Of a stretch of DNA of 57,280 nt, positions 41,605 to 49,916 are shown piece by piece. A program made the position numbers and the translations under genes. A model generated the notes under the pieces. It was not told the DNA's origin, ran no database searches, and saw only the letters and a program-made list of their open reading frames with translations. This stretch comes from an uncultured Prevotellaceae bacterium (GTDB lineage: Bacteria; Bacteroidota; Bacteroidia; Bacteroidales; Bacteroidaceae): positions 1 to 57,280 of the forward strand of contig CACXVS010000012.1 in the NCBI GenBank assembly GCA_902771155.1, in the 5' to 3' direction. Position 1 is the first letter of the stretch. Each line of letters starts with the position of its first letter.

Positions 41605-42945
41605 TCAGACAATGGGAAGCGATATCCCGCTGATCTTCTGATACACCTCGAGCGCATAGACGTCCGTCATCCCACTGATGTAGTCGATGACAGCCATGAG
41701 GCGCGTCTCCAAGTCGGGTGAGTCGATGTCGTACTGGCTCGACACCCTGCGGATGAGGTGCTTGGAGTAGAAACGCTCGGGATGGACAGCAGCTCCGATA
41801 AACTTCTCGAGCAACGTCTGCATGATCTGGTAACCAGAGAGTTCCACGTCGAGAACGGGCTTGCTCTTGTAGATCTTCGAGAAAGAGAGTTCGCTACACC
41901 TCTTATAGGCATCTTGCTGTAAGGGACTGATGTGGTCGACAAGACTTCCCTCGAAGGTGCCGTTCAGGATCTCGTCCTCGTGCTCTACGAACACTCTTAC
42001 ACACTCGTTCTCAAGTTTTCCGATGGCACAGGCACGCAGATAGACCACCTTCTCGTTATTGTCGGTAACCCCTTCTTCAACGATGCGCTGAAGGATATGC
42101 TGTTGGTTGTCCTTGTCAAAGAATCCAAGCAGGTGATCCATCGTCTCTTCGTATGAAATAATTTTAAGCTTATGGGCATCTTCCATATCCATGATCTCAT
42201 AGCAGATGTCGTCAGCGGCTTCAACCAGATAGACCAGCGGATGACGGGCATAGCGCAAAGGCTCACCTATCTCTGATTTGCAGATGATGCCGAGTTCGTC
42301 GGCGATATGGCGGTAGTTGTCCTTCTCAGTCTCAAAGAAACCGAACTTCCCTTTCTTCCCTGCTGCGGAAGAGGAGAATGGGTATTTGACGATGCTGGCG
42401 AGTGTGGAATAAGTCATGACAAAACCACCAAGTCGGCGACCTTTGAACTGATGGGTGAGCAAACGGAAGGCGTTGGCATTGCCCTCGAAGTGGATGAGGT
42501 CGCTCCAGAACTGAGGACTGACCTCGCGTTGCAACTCGTTGCCGTTGCCCTCAGTGAAGAATGCCTGGATGGCCTTCTCACCACTATGTCCGAAAGGCGG
42601 ATTGCCCAAGTCGTGAGCCAGACAAGCCGTAGCTACGATCTGTCCGATCTCCTGAAAGAGGGTGTCCCTGAGTTCCGGGTGCTTCTGCATGAGTTTCTGG
42701 GCTACATCATTGCCTAGCGACATGCCAACACTCGCCACCTCGAGAGAGTGGGTCAGACGGTTGTGTACGAAGATGCTTCCCGGGAGGGGAAACACCTGAG
42801 TCTTGTTCTGTAAACGACGGAACGGGGCAGAGAAAATCAGACGATCATAATCGCGTTTGAACTCTGTCCTGTCATCGTGACGTTCAGGATGTCGATGCTC
42901 CTGTCCGAGTCGCTTATTCGATATAAGTTGCTGCCAATTCATCAT
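41605..42945 (-). CDS. dgt: deoxyguanosinetriphosphate triphosphohydrolase-like protein
   Basis: The 446-residue HD-domain enzyme cleaves dNTPs to deoxynucleoside and triphosphate, lowering dNTP pools and limiting mutation or phage growth. The HD metal site comprises the first His in RLTHSLEV (about 63-70), HDLGNPPFGHSGE (about 115-127) and the later Asp in EAADDICYEIMD (about 238-249). The length is in the usual range for non-enterobacterial Dgt. The start is 42945 or the next codon at 42942. It is transcribed divergently from dut, another nucleotide-pool enzyme. Confidence 0.93.
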   Translation of the reverse strand: MMNWQQLISNKRLGQEHRHPERHDDRTEFKRDYDRLIFSAPFRRLQNKTQVFPLPGSIFVHNRLTHSLEVASVGMSLGNDVAQKLMQKHPELRDTLFQEIGQIVATACLAHDLGNPPFGHSGEKAIQAFFTEGNGNELQREVSPQFWSDLIHFEGNANAFRLLTHQFKGRRLGGFVMTYSTLASIVKYPFSSSAAGKKGKFGFFETEKDNYRHIADELGIICKSEIGEPLRYARHPLVYLVEAADDICYEIMDMEDAHKLKIISYEETMDHLLGFFDKDNQQHILQRIVEEGVTDNNEKVVYLRACAIGKLENECVRVFVEHEDEILNGTFEGSLVDHISPLQQDAYKRCSELSFSKIYKSKPVLDVELSGYQIMQTLLEKFIGAAVHPERFYSKHLIRRVSSQYDIDSPDLETRLMAVIDYISGMTDVYALEVYQKISGISLPIV

Positions 42946-42955
42946 AACTAAGGTG

Positions 42956-42963
42956 CAAAAGTA
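42956..42963 (-). promoter_or_regulatory. -7 box of dgt
   Basis: The minus strand reads TACTTTTG 11 bases before the ATG. No -33 TTTG is clear. Confidence 0.6.
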
Positions 42964-43026
42964 ATGAATTTAACCTAAAAAACTACTTTTTTTCAAGAAA
43001 AATGTGGCTGTTTGAAGAGAATTCAT

Positions 43027-43034
43027 TAATTTTG
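43027..43034 (+). promoter_or_regulatory. -7 box of the dut operon
   Basis: TAATTTTG lies 28 bases before the dut ATG. A TTTG at 43011 is too close (12 bases) to be a normal -33. Confidence 0.6.
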
Positions 43035-43061
43035 CACATTGTAAAATAGGATTTCGTACAA

Positions 43062-43499
43062 ATGTTGGAAATAAAAGTAGTCAACAAAGGCCATCAGCCA
43101 TTACCTCAATATGCCACAGAACAGAGTGCGGGCATGGACCTTCGTGCCAATCTTGATGCCCCCGTCGAGCTGAAGCCGATGGAGCGCAGGCTCATTCCTA
43201 CGGGTCTGCATATCTCGTTGCCCAAAGGTTACGAGGCGCAGGTGAGGCCTCGCAGTGGTCTGGCCTTAAAGAAAGGTATCACAGTTCTTAATACGCCAGG
43301 TACCATCGATGCAGATTATCGTGGTGAGATCGGTGTGGTGCTGATAAACCTTTCGCAGGAGGCGTTTGTCGTTGAGGATGGCGAGCGCATCGCCCAGATG
43401 GTGATTGCTCGTCATGAGCAGGGTGCCTTTATCCCTGTTGAAGTGCTCGACGAGACGGAACGAGGCGAGGGTGGCTATGGACATACGGGAGTAAAATAA
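43062..43499 (+). CDS. dut: dUTP diphosphatase
   Basis: Dut hydrolyses dUTP to dUMP and keeps uracil out of DNA. The 145-residue trimeric-type protein has the five motifs in order: [37 protein letters not shown], and a C-terminal GEGGYGHTG Gly-rich tail. It is complete. The TPR protein follows after 17 bases, starting a four-gene operon that is, from family knowledge, conserved in many Bacteroidota. Confidence 0.98.
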   Translation: MLEIKVVNKGHQPLPQYATEQSAGMDLRANLDAPVELKPMERRLIPTGLHISLPKGYEAQVRPRSGLALKKGITVLNTPGTIDADYRGEIGVVLINLSQEAFVVEDGERIAQMVIARHEQGAFIPVEVLDETERGEGGYGHTGVK

Positions 43500-43516
43500 T
43501 AAATTCAGGTTCAGAG

Positions 43517-45220
43517 ATGGGTAAGGTGAGATGCTTGATGCTGCTGATGGTACTGGCTTGGCTTGGACAGGTCGGGGCTCAGGACTCACGTACCTACGAC
43601 CAGTTCTTCATGGAGGCAATGGTTCAGCGTCAGAAGGGCAACAACGATGCTGCCTTCGACTTGTTGCGCCATTGTCAGACCCTGAACCCTGAGGCTCCAG
43701 AGGTGTATTATTTCCTGGCTCAGTACTATTCGGCCATGCGAAATACCGACAAGGCAACGGAGTGCGTCAAGCGTGCAGCTGCCCTGAATCCTGACAACGA
43801 GACCTACATGGAGACACTGGCCCAGGCCTATATCCAGCAACAAGACTATGCCAGTGCCATCCCGGTGGTTGAGGGTATCTATGAACGGAACAAGGAGCGT
43901 GAGGATCTGCTCGAGATGCTCTTCCAACTCTACCAGCAAGTAGATGACTACAGCAATGCCATCAATGTCCTGGAGAGGATGGAGCAGATCGACGGTAAGA
44001 GCGAGCGCCTCTCTGTGGCCAAGAGCGAGATACTGACCAGGATGGGCAACCGGAAAGCTGCTGTTGCTGAGATGGAGTCGCTTGCCAGGCAGTTCCCCAA
44101 CGACCTGAACTATATGGTCATGTATGGTGAGGCCCTGATGATGAACGATCAGACCAAGAAAGCCCTCTCTGTCTATGACAAGGTGTTGGAACAGGAACCA
44201 GATAATAATCGGGTGCTGATGTCATTGCGCACCTACCATCTGGCAGAAGGCAACAAGGCTGTTGCCGACTCTCTGGCAGAGCGCGTCCTGCTGAGCAGTC
44301 ATGCCACTTCCGAGGAGAAGGTTCATCTGCTGAGGCAGGAGGTGTCAGCCAGTGAGAATATGGGTGGCGACAGCACGCGTGTACTGACGCTCTTCAAGAA
44401 GATGCTGGCACAACCGCAATCCAGTCCGGATATGGCCCTGCTCTGTGCTTCGTATATGAACTCAAAGCAGATGCCCAAGGACAGTGTAGCCCGAGTGTTG
44501 AACCAGGCATTAGCCATCGCTCCCGACTATGCATCAGCCCGTTTGCAGTTGGTGGGCTATGCCTGGGAGGATGAGGATATGGATAAGGTCATCGCGCTCT
44601 GTCAGGAGGCCCGTCAGTATAATCCTGACGAGATGGCCTTTTACTACTATCAGGGCATCGCCTATTACAAGCGCGACAGTCTGGACCAGGCACTCTCTGC
44701 TTTCCAGAATGGTATAGGGGTGATTAACGACAACAGCAACCCGGAAATCGTCTCCGACTTCTATGCGGTGATGGGCGACATTCTGCATCAGAAGGGGCTT
44801 GCTGAGGAGGCTTTTGCAGCCTACGACTCCTGTCTGCAGTGGAAGGATGACAATATTGGATGCCTGAACAACTATGCCTACTACCTCAGTGAGCGAGGCG
44901 AGCAACTGGAAAAGGCAGAGGAGATGAGCTACAGGACCGTTAAGGCAGAGCCCAAGAACGCCACCTATTTAGATACCTATGCCTGGATACTCTTCATGCA
45001 GGAACGATATGCTGAGGCGAAGATTTATATTGACCAGGCTCTTCAGAATATGGAGGACTCTGTGGGCAATGAGGTGATTGTAGAACATGCGGGCGATATC
45101 TATGCCCAGAATAAAGATATGGATCGTGCGTTGGCCCTCTGGCGGGATGCTCAGCAGAAGAAACCTGAGGACCAGCTACTTATCAGAAAAATTAAACTTA
45201 AAAAATATTTGAAAGAATGA
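43517..45220 (+). CDS. exported TPR-repeat protein
   Basis: The 567-residue protein has a signal peptide (MGKVRCLMLLMVLAWLGQVGAQ) and then almost only TPR helices (about 28-560). Typical units are EVYYFLAQYYSAMRN, YASAIPVVEGIYERN, and the late SVYDKVLEQEPDN and YIDQALQNMEDS. TPR arrays bind partner proteins, and in the periplasm they often scaffold envelope assembly. It is placed between dut and the DUF4292 lipoprotein, with a four-base overlap to the latter. A joint role with DUF4292 and EnvC in envelope biogenesis is inferred. Confidence 0.88.
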   Translation: MGKVRCLMLLMVLAWLGQVGAQDSRTYDQFFMEAMVQRQKGNNDAAFDLLRHCQTLNPEAPEVYYFLAQYYSAMRNTDKATECVKRAAALNPDNETYMETLAQAYIQQQDYASAIPVVEGIYERNKEREDLLEMLFQLYQQVDDYSNAINVLERMEQIDGKSERLSVAKSEILTRMGNRKAAVAEMESLARQFPNDLNYMVMYGEALMMNDQTKKALSVYDKVLEQEPDNNRVLMSLRTYHLAEGNKAVADSLAERVLLSSHATSEEKVHLLRQEVSASENMGGDSTRVLTLFKKMLAQPQSSPDMALLCASYMNSKQMPKDSVARVLNQALAIAPDYASARLQLVGYAWEDEDMDKVIALCQEARQYNPDEMAFYYYQGIAYYKRDSLDQALSAFQNGIGVINDNSNPEIVSDFYAVMGDILHQKGLAEEAFAAYDSCLQWKDDNIGCLNNYAYYLSERGEQLEKAEEMSYRTVKAEPKNATYLDTYAWILFMQERYAEAKIYIDQALQNMEDSVGNEVIVEHAGDIYAQNKDMDRALALWRDAQQKKPEDQLLIRKIKLKKYLKE

Positions 45221-46074
45221 AATTGCTTAGTATTGTTAAAGTGTCCGTATTGGCACTGCCGTTAGTGCTGGCATCCTGTGGTTCTCACAAGAAAGTGGTT
45301 CAGGAACCTGTTAAGATGACTCCAGAGGTGAGAGACAAGGTACAATTCCTTGAGAGTGTGAAAGAACAAGCGCAGACAGGAAAGTTCCTGACCTCAAAGG
45401 TTAAGTTCTCCGTAGAGGTAGGTCCTCAGAAACTCACGCTGACTGGTAACCTGAAAATGAAGCGTGACGACGTAATCCGCCTGCAGCTGATGGCCTTTGG
45501 CTTCGTAGAGGCCGGACGCATTGAGATGACAAAGGATTATGTGCTGATTATGGACCGTATCAACAAGCAATACCTGAAGGCACCTTGGATGTCGGTTGAT
45601 TTCCTGCGGAATAGCGGACTGAATTTCAATACCATCCAGGCTCTCTTCTGGAATGAGTTGTTCAGGCCCAATCAGACGTCAGTCGAGAAGCAGACTACTG
45701 ATTCTTTGGCAACTTACAACATGATACAGAATGGTGACGATATGATCGTCAGCCTTGAAAATGGTAAGATGGATTACAGCTGGCTCATAAGCAGGGAAGC
45801 TGCTGTGATCAGAATGGCAAACATCCTTTATAAGGACCGCTTCAATGGTAATACTCAGCTGAACTGGGACTATGACCAGTATGAGAAACTTAATAAGAAG
45901 CCTTTCCCCAAAAAGCATGCTATCACACTGACAACACCTGAGAAGGAGGTGAAGTTGGGTATGACCTTGAATTATATCGGTGCAGATACAGAATGGGAAC
46001 CTCGGACGGAGATATCCAACAAATACCGTGAGGTGACTGTTGACGAGATCCTGCGTCGTTTCATGGCGTTGTAA
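45217..46074 (+). CDS. DUF4292-family lipoprotein
   Basis: The 285-residue protein has a lipobox (LPLVLASCGS, Cys near 21) and belongs to DUF4292. Its predicted fold resembles the lipoprotein-localisation LolA/LolB type: beta-rich LTGNLKMKRDDVIRLQLMAFGFVEAGRIEM, in part, followed by MDRINKQYLKAPW and later GMTLNY strands. It may therefore bind a lipid or lipoprotein in the periplasm; the LolB link is a fold-based inference. It overlaps the TPR gene by four bases and is six bases from envC. Confidence 0.85.
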   Translation: MKLLSIVKVSVLALPLVLASCGSHKKVVQEPVKMTPEVRDKVQFLESVKEQAQTGKFLTSKVKFSVEVGPQKLTLTGNLKMKRDDVIRLQLMAFGFVEAGRIEMTKDYVLIMDRINKQYLKAPWMSVDFLRNSGLNFNTIQALFWNELFRPNQTSVEKQTTDSLATYNMIQNGDDMIVSLENGKMDYSWLISREAAVIRMANILYKDRFNGNTQLNWDYDQYEKLNKKPFPKKHAITLTTPEKEVKLGMTLNYIGADTEWEPRTEISNKYREVTVDEILRRFMAL

Positions 46075-46080
46075 TCATAG

Positions 46081-47721
46081 ATGAAGAGACTTCTTGTCCT
46101 TTATTTCTTAGCGTGTTTGGTGGCAGTCGTACCTGCTCAGCAGACCAGAAGGGGTGCTGCGCAGAAGAGAACGACTACCACCAAACAGCGTACTGCTGCC
46201 AGACAACCGGCAAAGAAAACCACTAAGAGATCAACGGGCAAGAAGACAACCAGAAAATCGACACCCAAACAGCCTGCCGTAACCGTAAAGAGTCTGAAGA
46301 ACGAACAGCAGCAGGTACGTAGGCAGATCAAGGAACAGGAGCGCAAGTTGAGGGCTAATGAGGCTGACGTCAAGAAGCGTCTCCAGAACCTGTTGGTCAT
46401 CAATAACGAGATTGCTGACAAACTGAAGACGATCGACACCATTCGTCATGATATCATTCGTCTGGATACGAATATCCACGTTTTGCAGGAACAGCTTGTG
46501 GTATTAGGGAATGAACTCGACGAAAGGAAGCAGCGTTTCCTGAAGTCTATGCGCTATATGCATCGGAACCGGAATATCCAGAGTCGTATTATGTTCGTCT
46601 TCAGTGCCAAGAACCTCTCCCAGATGTATCGTCGTCTGCGCTTTGTAAAGGAGTATGCTGCCTATCAGCAGACACAGGGTGAGGCAGTGAAATCGATGCA
46701 GAACCAAGTGGCAGAGGCTTATCAGGAACTCAAGGATACTAAGCAGAAGAAAAACGCACTGTTGAAACGTGACGAGGCGGAAAAGAAATCACTGGAAAAC
46801 AAGCAGACCGAGCAGCAACAGGTGGTTAACTCGCTGAAGAAACAGCAGAAGACTATCCAGAGCATCATCGACAAACAGAAGAAACGCGATGCAGAACTGA
46901 ACGACCAGATTGATAAGATGGTAGCCGAGGAGATTGCTCGTGCCAAGGCTCGTGCAGAGGCAGAGGCCAAGCGGAAGGCTGCTGAAGAGGCACGCAAGAA
47001 ACGGGAAGAGGAACTGGCCAGGAAAAAGGCTGCTGCTGAGGCCGCTGCCCGTGAGAATGCCAGAAGAATAGCTGAAGCCAAGGCCAAGGAGGAGAAGGCC
47101 AAGGAAGAGGCCAGGGCTGCTGCCCGTAAGAGTGCAGCGGAGAAAGCGGCTGCAGAAAAGAAGGCCCGTGAGGCGGAAAATGCTCGTAAGGCTGCAGAAC
47201 GTAAGGCTGCTGAAGAGCGCAAAGCCCGTGAACGTGAAGTGGCTGAGGCTAAGAAGTCTGCCGAGACTAAGAAAACGACAAGTACAGAATACACGGTATC
47301 AGCAGAGGATCGTCGCTTGAGTGGTAACTTTGAGAGTAATAAAGGGCGTCTGCCTATGCCTATTACCGGTGCCTATAAGATTGTAAACCGTTTCGGTACG
47401 AATAACGTCACCGATGTGAAAGGTCACGTAACTCTCAACAAGAAGGGAATCGACATCAAGGGACAACCTGGCGCTCAGGTGAGAGCCATCTTTGATGGTG
47501 AAGTTACTGCTGTGTTTAATTACTATGGTACGACGGTTGTCATCATTCGTCATGGTAGTTATCTGTCAGTCTATTGTGAACTGGCATCCGTCAATGTCAG
47601 TCGAGGACAGAAAGTCAGTGCACGACAGACCATAGGTAAGGTAGGCTCCGATGGCCTGATGCAGTTCCAGTTGCGTAATGGGAATACGAAACTAAACCCG
47701 GAACTGTGGCTAAGCAGATAG
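46081..47721 (+). CDS. EnvC-like murein hydrolase activator (degenerate M23)
   Basis: EnvC activates amidases that split septal peptidoglycan. The 546-residue exported protein has a signal peptide, then a very basic Lys/Thr/Arg region (about 20-75), coiled coil (about 75-265), an Ala/Lys/Glu-rich helix (about 280-400) and an M23 domain (about 415-546). The M23 metal ligands are missing: NKKGIDI lacks the His of the H-x3-D motif, and LMQFQLR replaces the HxH motif. This is the pattern of activators without catalysis. The long helix is visibly repetitive (AEAEAKRKAAEEARKKR and similar). It ends one base from the convergent argE-type gene. Confidence 0.9.
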   Translation: MKRLLVLYFLACLVAVVPAQQTRRGAAQKRTTTTKQRTAARQPAKKTTKRSTGKKTTRKSTPKQPAVTVKSLKNEQQQVRRQIKEQERKLRANEADVKKRLQNLLVINNEIADKLKTIDTIRHDIIRLDTNIHVLQEQLVVLGNELDERKQRFLKSMRYMHRNRNIQSRIMFVFSAKNLSQMYRRLRFVKEYAAYQQTQGEAVKSMQNQVAEAYQELKDTKQKKNALLKRDEAEKKSLENKQTEQQQVVNSLKKQQKTIQSIIDKQKKRDAELNDQIDKMVAEEIARAKARAEAEAKRKAAEEARKKREEELARKKAAAEAAARENARRIAEAKAKEEKAKEEARAAARKSAAEKAAAEKKAREAENARKAAERKAAEERKAREREVAEAKKSAETKKTTSTEYTVSAEDRRLSGNFESNKGRLPMPITGAYKIVNRFGTNNVTDVKGHVTLNKKGIDIKGQPGAQVRAIFDGEVTAVFNYYGTTVVIIRHGSYLSVYCELASVNVSRGQKVSARQTIGKVGSDGLMQFQLRNGNTKLNPELWLSR

Positions 47722-47722
47722 G

Positions 47723-48787
47723 TTATAGACAAAGTCCGTCTAACAGATAGACATAGGTCTCTATAGCCTTCTCTATTTCAGAAATCTTAATGAATTCGTC
47801 GGCAGAGTGAGAACGGCTGGACTCACCAGGTCCCAACTTGAAGGATGGGAATGGCATCAGTGCCTGGTCACTCAATGTCGGGGAGCCAAAGGGTTGCATA
47901 CCTCGCTCCATACATCTCTTAATGATGGGATGGTCTGCAGGGATGCATGAAGAGCGCAGACGGAACGAACGGGGGCGCAACTCACACTTTTTCATCTTTT
48001 TCTTCAGGAAATTGAAAAGATACTCGTTCTGGTAGAACTCATTCGTGCGTACATCTATAATAAAGTGGAGTGTGTCAGGAATGACGTTGTGCTGTGTGCC
48101 GCTCTCAACAACAGTGACAGTCATCTTCGTGGGACCTAACAACTCACTTTCTTTACGGAATTTGTAGTCGCGCAGCCATACCAGGTCGTCGAGGGCCTCG
48201 TAGATTGCATTGACACCCTCGTTCCTGGCTGCATGTCCCGACTTGCCATAAGCATAGCCGTCGATTACCATCAAACCTTTCTCAGCGATGGCAGGCTGAA
48301 GGTTGGTAGGCTCACCAACGATAGCAACATTTACCTGAGGCAGCAGCGGTAACACACGACTGAAACCATTTTCGCCAGAGATCTCTTCTTCTGCTGAGGC
48401 TACCCATAGGATATTGAAATTGCGTGGGCGTTGCAACATGATGCGATAGGCCTGCAAAGTGGCAACCAGACCACCCCCGCAGTCGTTGGAACCAAGGCCG
48501 TAGAGGCAATCTCCCTCTTGGATAGGCGTAAAGGGATCGCGTGTCCAAGATGATACGGGTCTGACGGTATCGATATGTGCATTCAGCATAACGGTAGGAC
48601 GGTTGTTGTCCCAATCAGGGCAGCCTATCCACAGGTTGTTCCCCTCACGTCCGTGAGGAAGGCACCAGTGATCCAGGTATTCTGACAACTTGTCGGCAGC
48701 GCGTGTCTCTTCTTTGCTCACCGACGGAATGGCGATGAGGTCTTTCAGCAGCTTCACTGCATCGTAGGTGTATGCTCTAGTTTCCAT
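47723..48787 (-). CDS. argE: M20-family deacetylase (acetyl- or succinylornithine deacetylase-like)
   Basis: The 354-residue metalloenzyme of the M20/ArgE/DapE family has all ligand motifs: NAHIDTV (about 69-75), GLGSNDCGGG, AEEEISGENG (catalytic Glu pair), GEPTNLQP, and the late SRSHSADEF (last His). In Bacteroidota this branch usually deacylates N-acetyl- or N-succinyl-L-ornithine in arginine synthesis, so argE is the probable name, though DapE-like substrates remain possible. It lies 29 bases downstream of the TerC gene and no other arginine genes are near. The ATG at 48787 gives a start directly before the family N-terminus. Confidence 0.87.
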   Translation of the reverse strand: METRAYTYDAVKLLKDLIAIPSVSKEETRAADKLSEYLDHWCLPHGREGNNLWIGCPDWDNNRPTVMLNAHIDTVRPVSSWTRDPFTPIQEGDCLYGLGSNDCGGGLVATLQAYRIMLQRPRNFNILWVASAEEEISGENGFSRVLPLLPQVNVAIVGEPTNLQPAIAEKGLMVIDGYAYGKSGHAARNEGVNAIYEALDDLVWLRDYKFRKESELLGPTKMTVTVVESGTQHNVIPDTLHFIIDVRTNEFYQNEYLFNFLKKKMKKCELRPRSFRLRSSCIPADHPIIKRCMERGMQPFGSPTLSDQALMPFPSFKLGPGESSRSHSADEFIKISEIEKAIETYVYLLDGLCL

Positions 48788-48816
48788 AATAGAAAAATAT
48801 GTATAGGTTTTATTGG

Positions 48817-49818
48817 TTATTCTGAATGTTTCCTGCGAGAGATGATGACAGAGAGTCCCATCGACAATACGAGTACGCCAAAGATGATGGCAAGCGAGAG
48901 TGTGGTGGGTACTTCTATCTTCTGCATGTTAAAGTTTACGCCAATGACCTCCCCAAACTTGTTGACGTACTCATCCATTGTCAACAGCATCTTGATACCT
49001 ACAAAACTGAGAATAATACCCAGTCCGTATTTCAGGTAAGTGAAGTATTTGGCGACAGCAGCCAGGGCGAAATAGAGGGCTCTCAATCCGAGAATGGCAA
49101 AGATATTGGAGGTCAGCACGATAAACGGATCGCGGCTGACAGAGAATACTGCGGGAATGGAATCGACTGCAAAGGCCACATCAGTAGTTTCAATCACCAA
49201 TAGGGCGATGAAGAGGGGTGTTGCAAGGTGTTTGCCTTGATCCACGATGAAGAACTTGTCCTCATGCATCTGGTCGGTTACTGGGAAGAACTTCTTGAAT
49301 AGCTTGACGAAGATATTCTTCGATGGATCAACTTGTTCGTCATCCTGATGGCCAAACATCTTGATACCAGTATAGATCAGGAAAATCCCAAAGAGTCCTA
49401 GGATCCATTCGAAGCGCGTAATCATCGCTGTTCCAGCGAAGATGAAGATGCTTCTTAACACAAGTGCTCCGAAGATACCCCAAAAGAGCACCTCATGCTG
49501 ATACTTACGCTGGATGCCAAAGAAGGAGAAAAGCATGAGAAAAACAAACAGATTATCCATCGACAGCGATTTCTCAATGAGATAACCTGCCAGGAATTCC
49601 ATCGCTTTCTCGTGGGAATCATCAGGGTAGAACAACTCGATGCCAGCGCAGAATACCAGTGAGACGGCTACCCAGACGACTGTCATCTTCAAGGCTTCAG
49701 CAACACTAACCTCATGCTGCCCCTTCTTGCCAAAAGACTTCAGGTCGATGAGCAACATGATGAATACCAGTACATAAAACAATACCCACGCCCACCAAGG
49801 CATAATGACCATTTCCAT
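48817..49818 (-). CDS. TerC/Alx-family integral membrane protein
   Basis: The 333-residue protein has about eight or nine membrane helices and acidic membrane motifs of TerC/Alx: LMLFSFFGIQRKYQH, EKSLSMDNLFVF with Asp and Asn, and ETTDVAFAVDSIPAVFSV near the middle. The family is linked to tellurite resistance, Mn2+ export and metal loading of exported proteins. The start at 49818 is used because the box at 49838-49845 excludes the longer frame at 49848. It heads a two-gene unit with the argE-type gene. The transported ion is not visible from sequence. Confidence 0.9.
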   Translation of the reverse strand: MEMVIMPWWAWVLFYVLVFIMLLIDLKSFGKKGQHEVSVAEALKMTVVWVAVSLVFCAGIELFYPDDSHEKAMEFLAGYLIEKSLSMDNLFVFLMLFSFFGIQRKYQHEVLFWGIFGALVLRSIFIFAGTAMITRFEWILGLFGIFLIYTGIKMFGHQDDEQVDPSKNIFVKLFKKFFPVTDQMHEDKFFIVDQGKHLATPLFIALLVIETTDVAFAVDSIPAVFSVSRDPFIVLTSNIFAILGLRALYFALAAVAKYFTYLKYGLGIILSFVGIKMLLTMDEYVNKFGEVIGVNFNMQKIEVPTTLSLAIIFGVLVLSMGLSVIISRRKHSE

Positions 49819-49837
49819 ATTTTTTCTTTTTCGACTG

Positions 49838-49845
49838 CAAAGGTA
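49838..49845 (-). promoter_or_regulatory. -7 box of the terC-argE unit
   Basis: The minus strand reads TACCTTTG 19 bases before the ATG at 49818. Confidence 0.65.
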
Positions 49846-49864
49846 CAATTATTTCCTGAAAAAC

Positions 49865-49896
49865 TTTGGTAATATGATAGAAAAAACGTAACTTTG
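49865..49896 (+). promoter_or_regulatory. promoter of comEC
   Basis: TTTG (49865-49868) and TAACTTTG (49889-49896) are 20 bases apart, a full consensus match. It lies 20 bases before the ATG. Confidence 0.78.
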
Positions 49897-49916
49897 CATC
49901 ATTAAATCTGAATGGT

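Noticed and set aside
41431..41721. Plus-strand 96-residue frame with four YQSLKRT repeats
   Set aside because: The repeat peptide is simply the translation of the 21-bp DNA array, and the rest runs antisense through dgt.
46722..47294. 190-residue Ser/Ala/Phe-rich minus-strand frame
   Set aside because: It is the antisense shadow of the Ala/Lys/Glu-rich EnvC helix.
47723..48787. Arginine biosynthesis cluster
   Set aside because: Only a single ArgE-type gene is present, with no other arg genes in the window.
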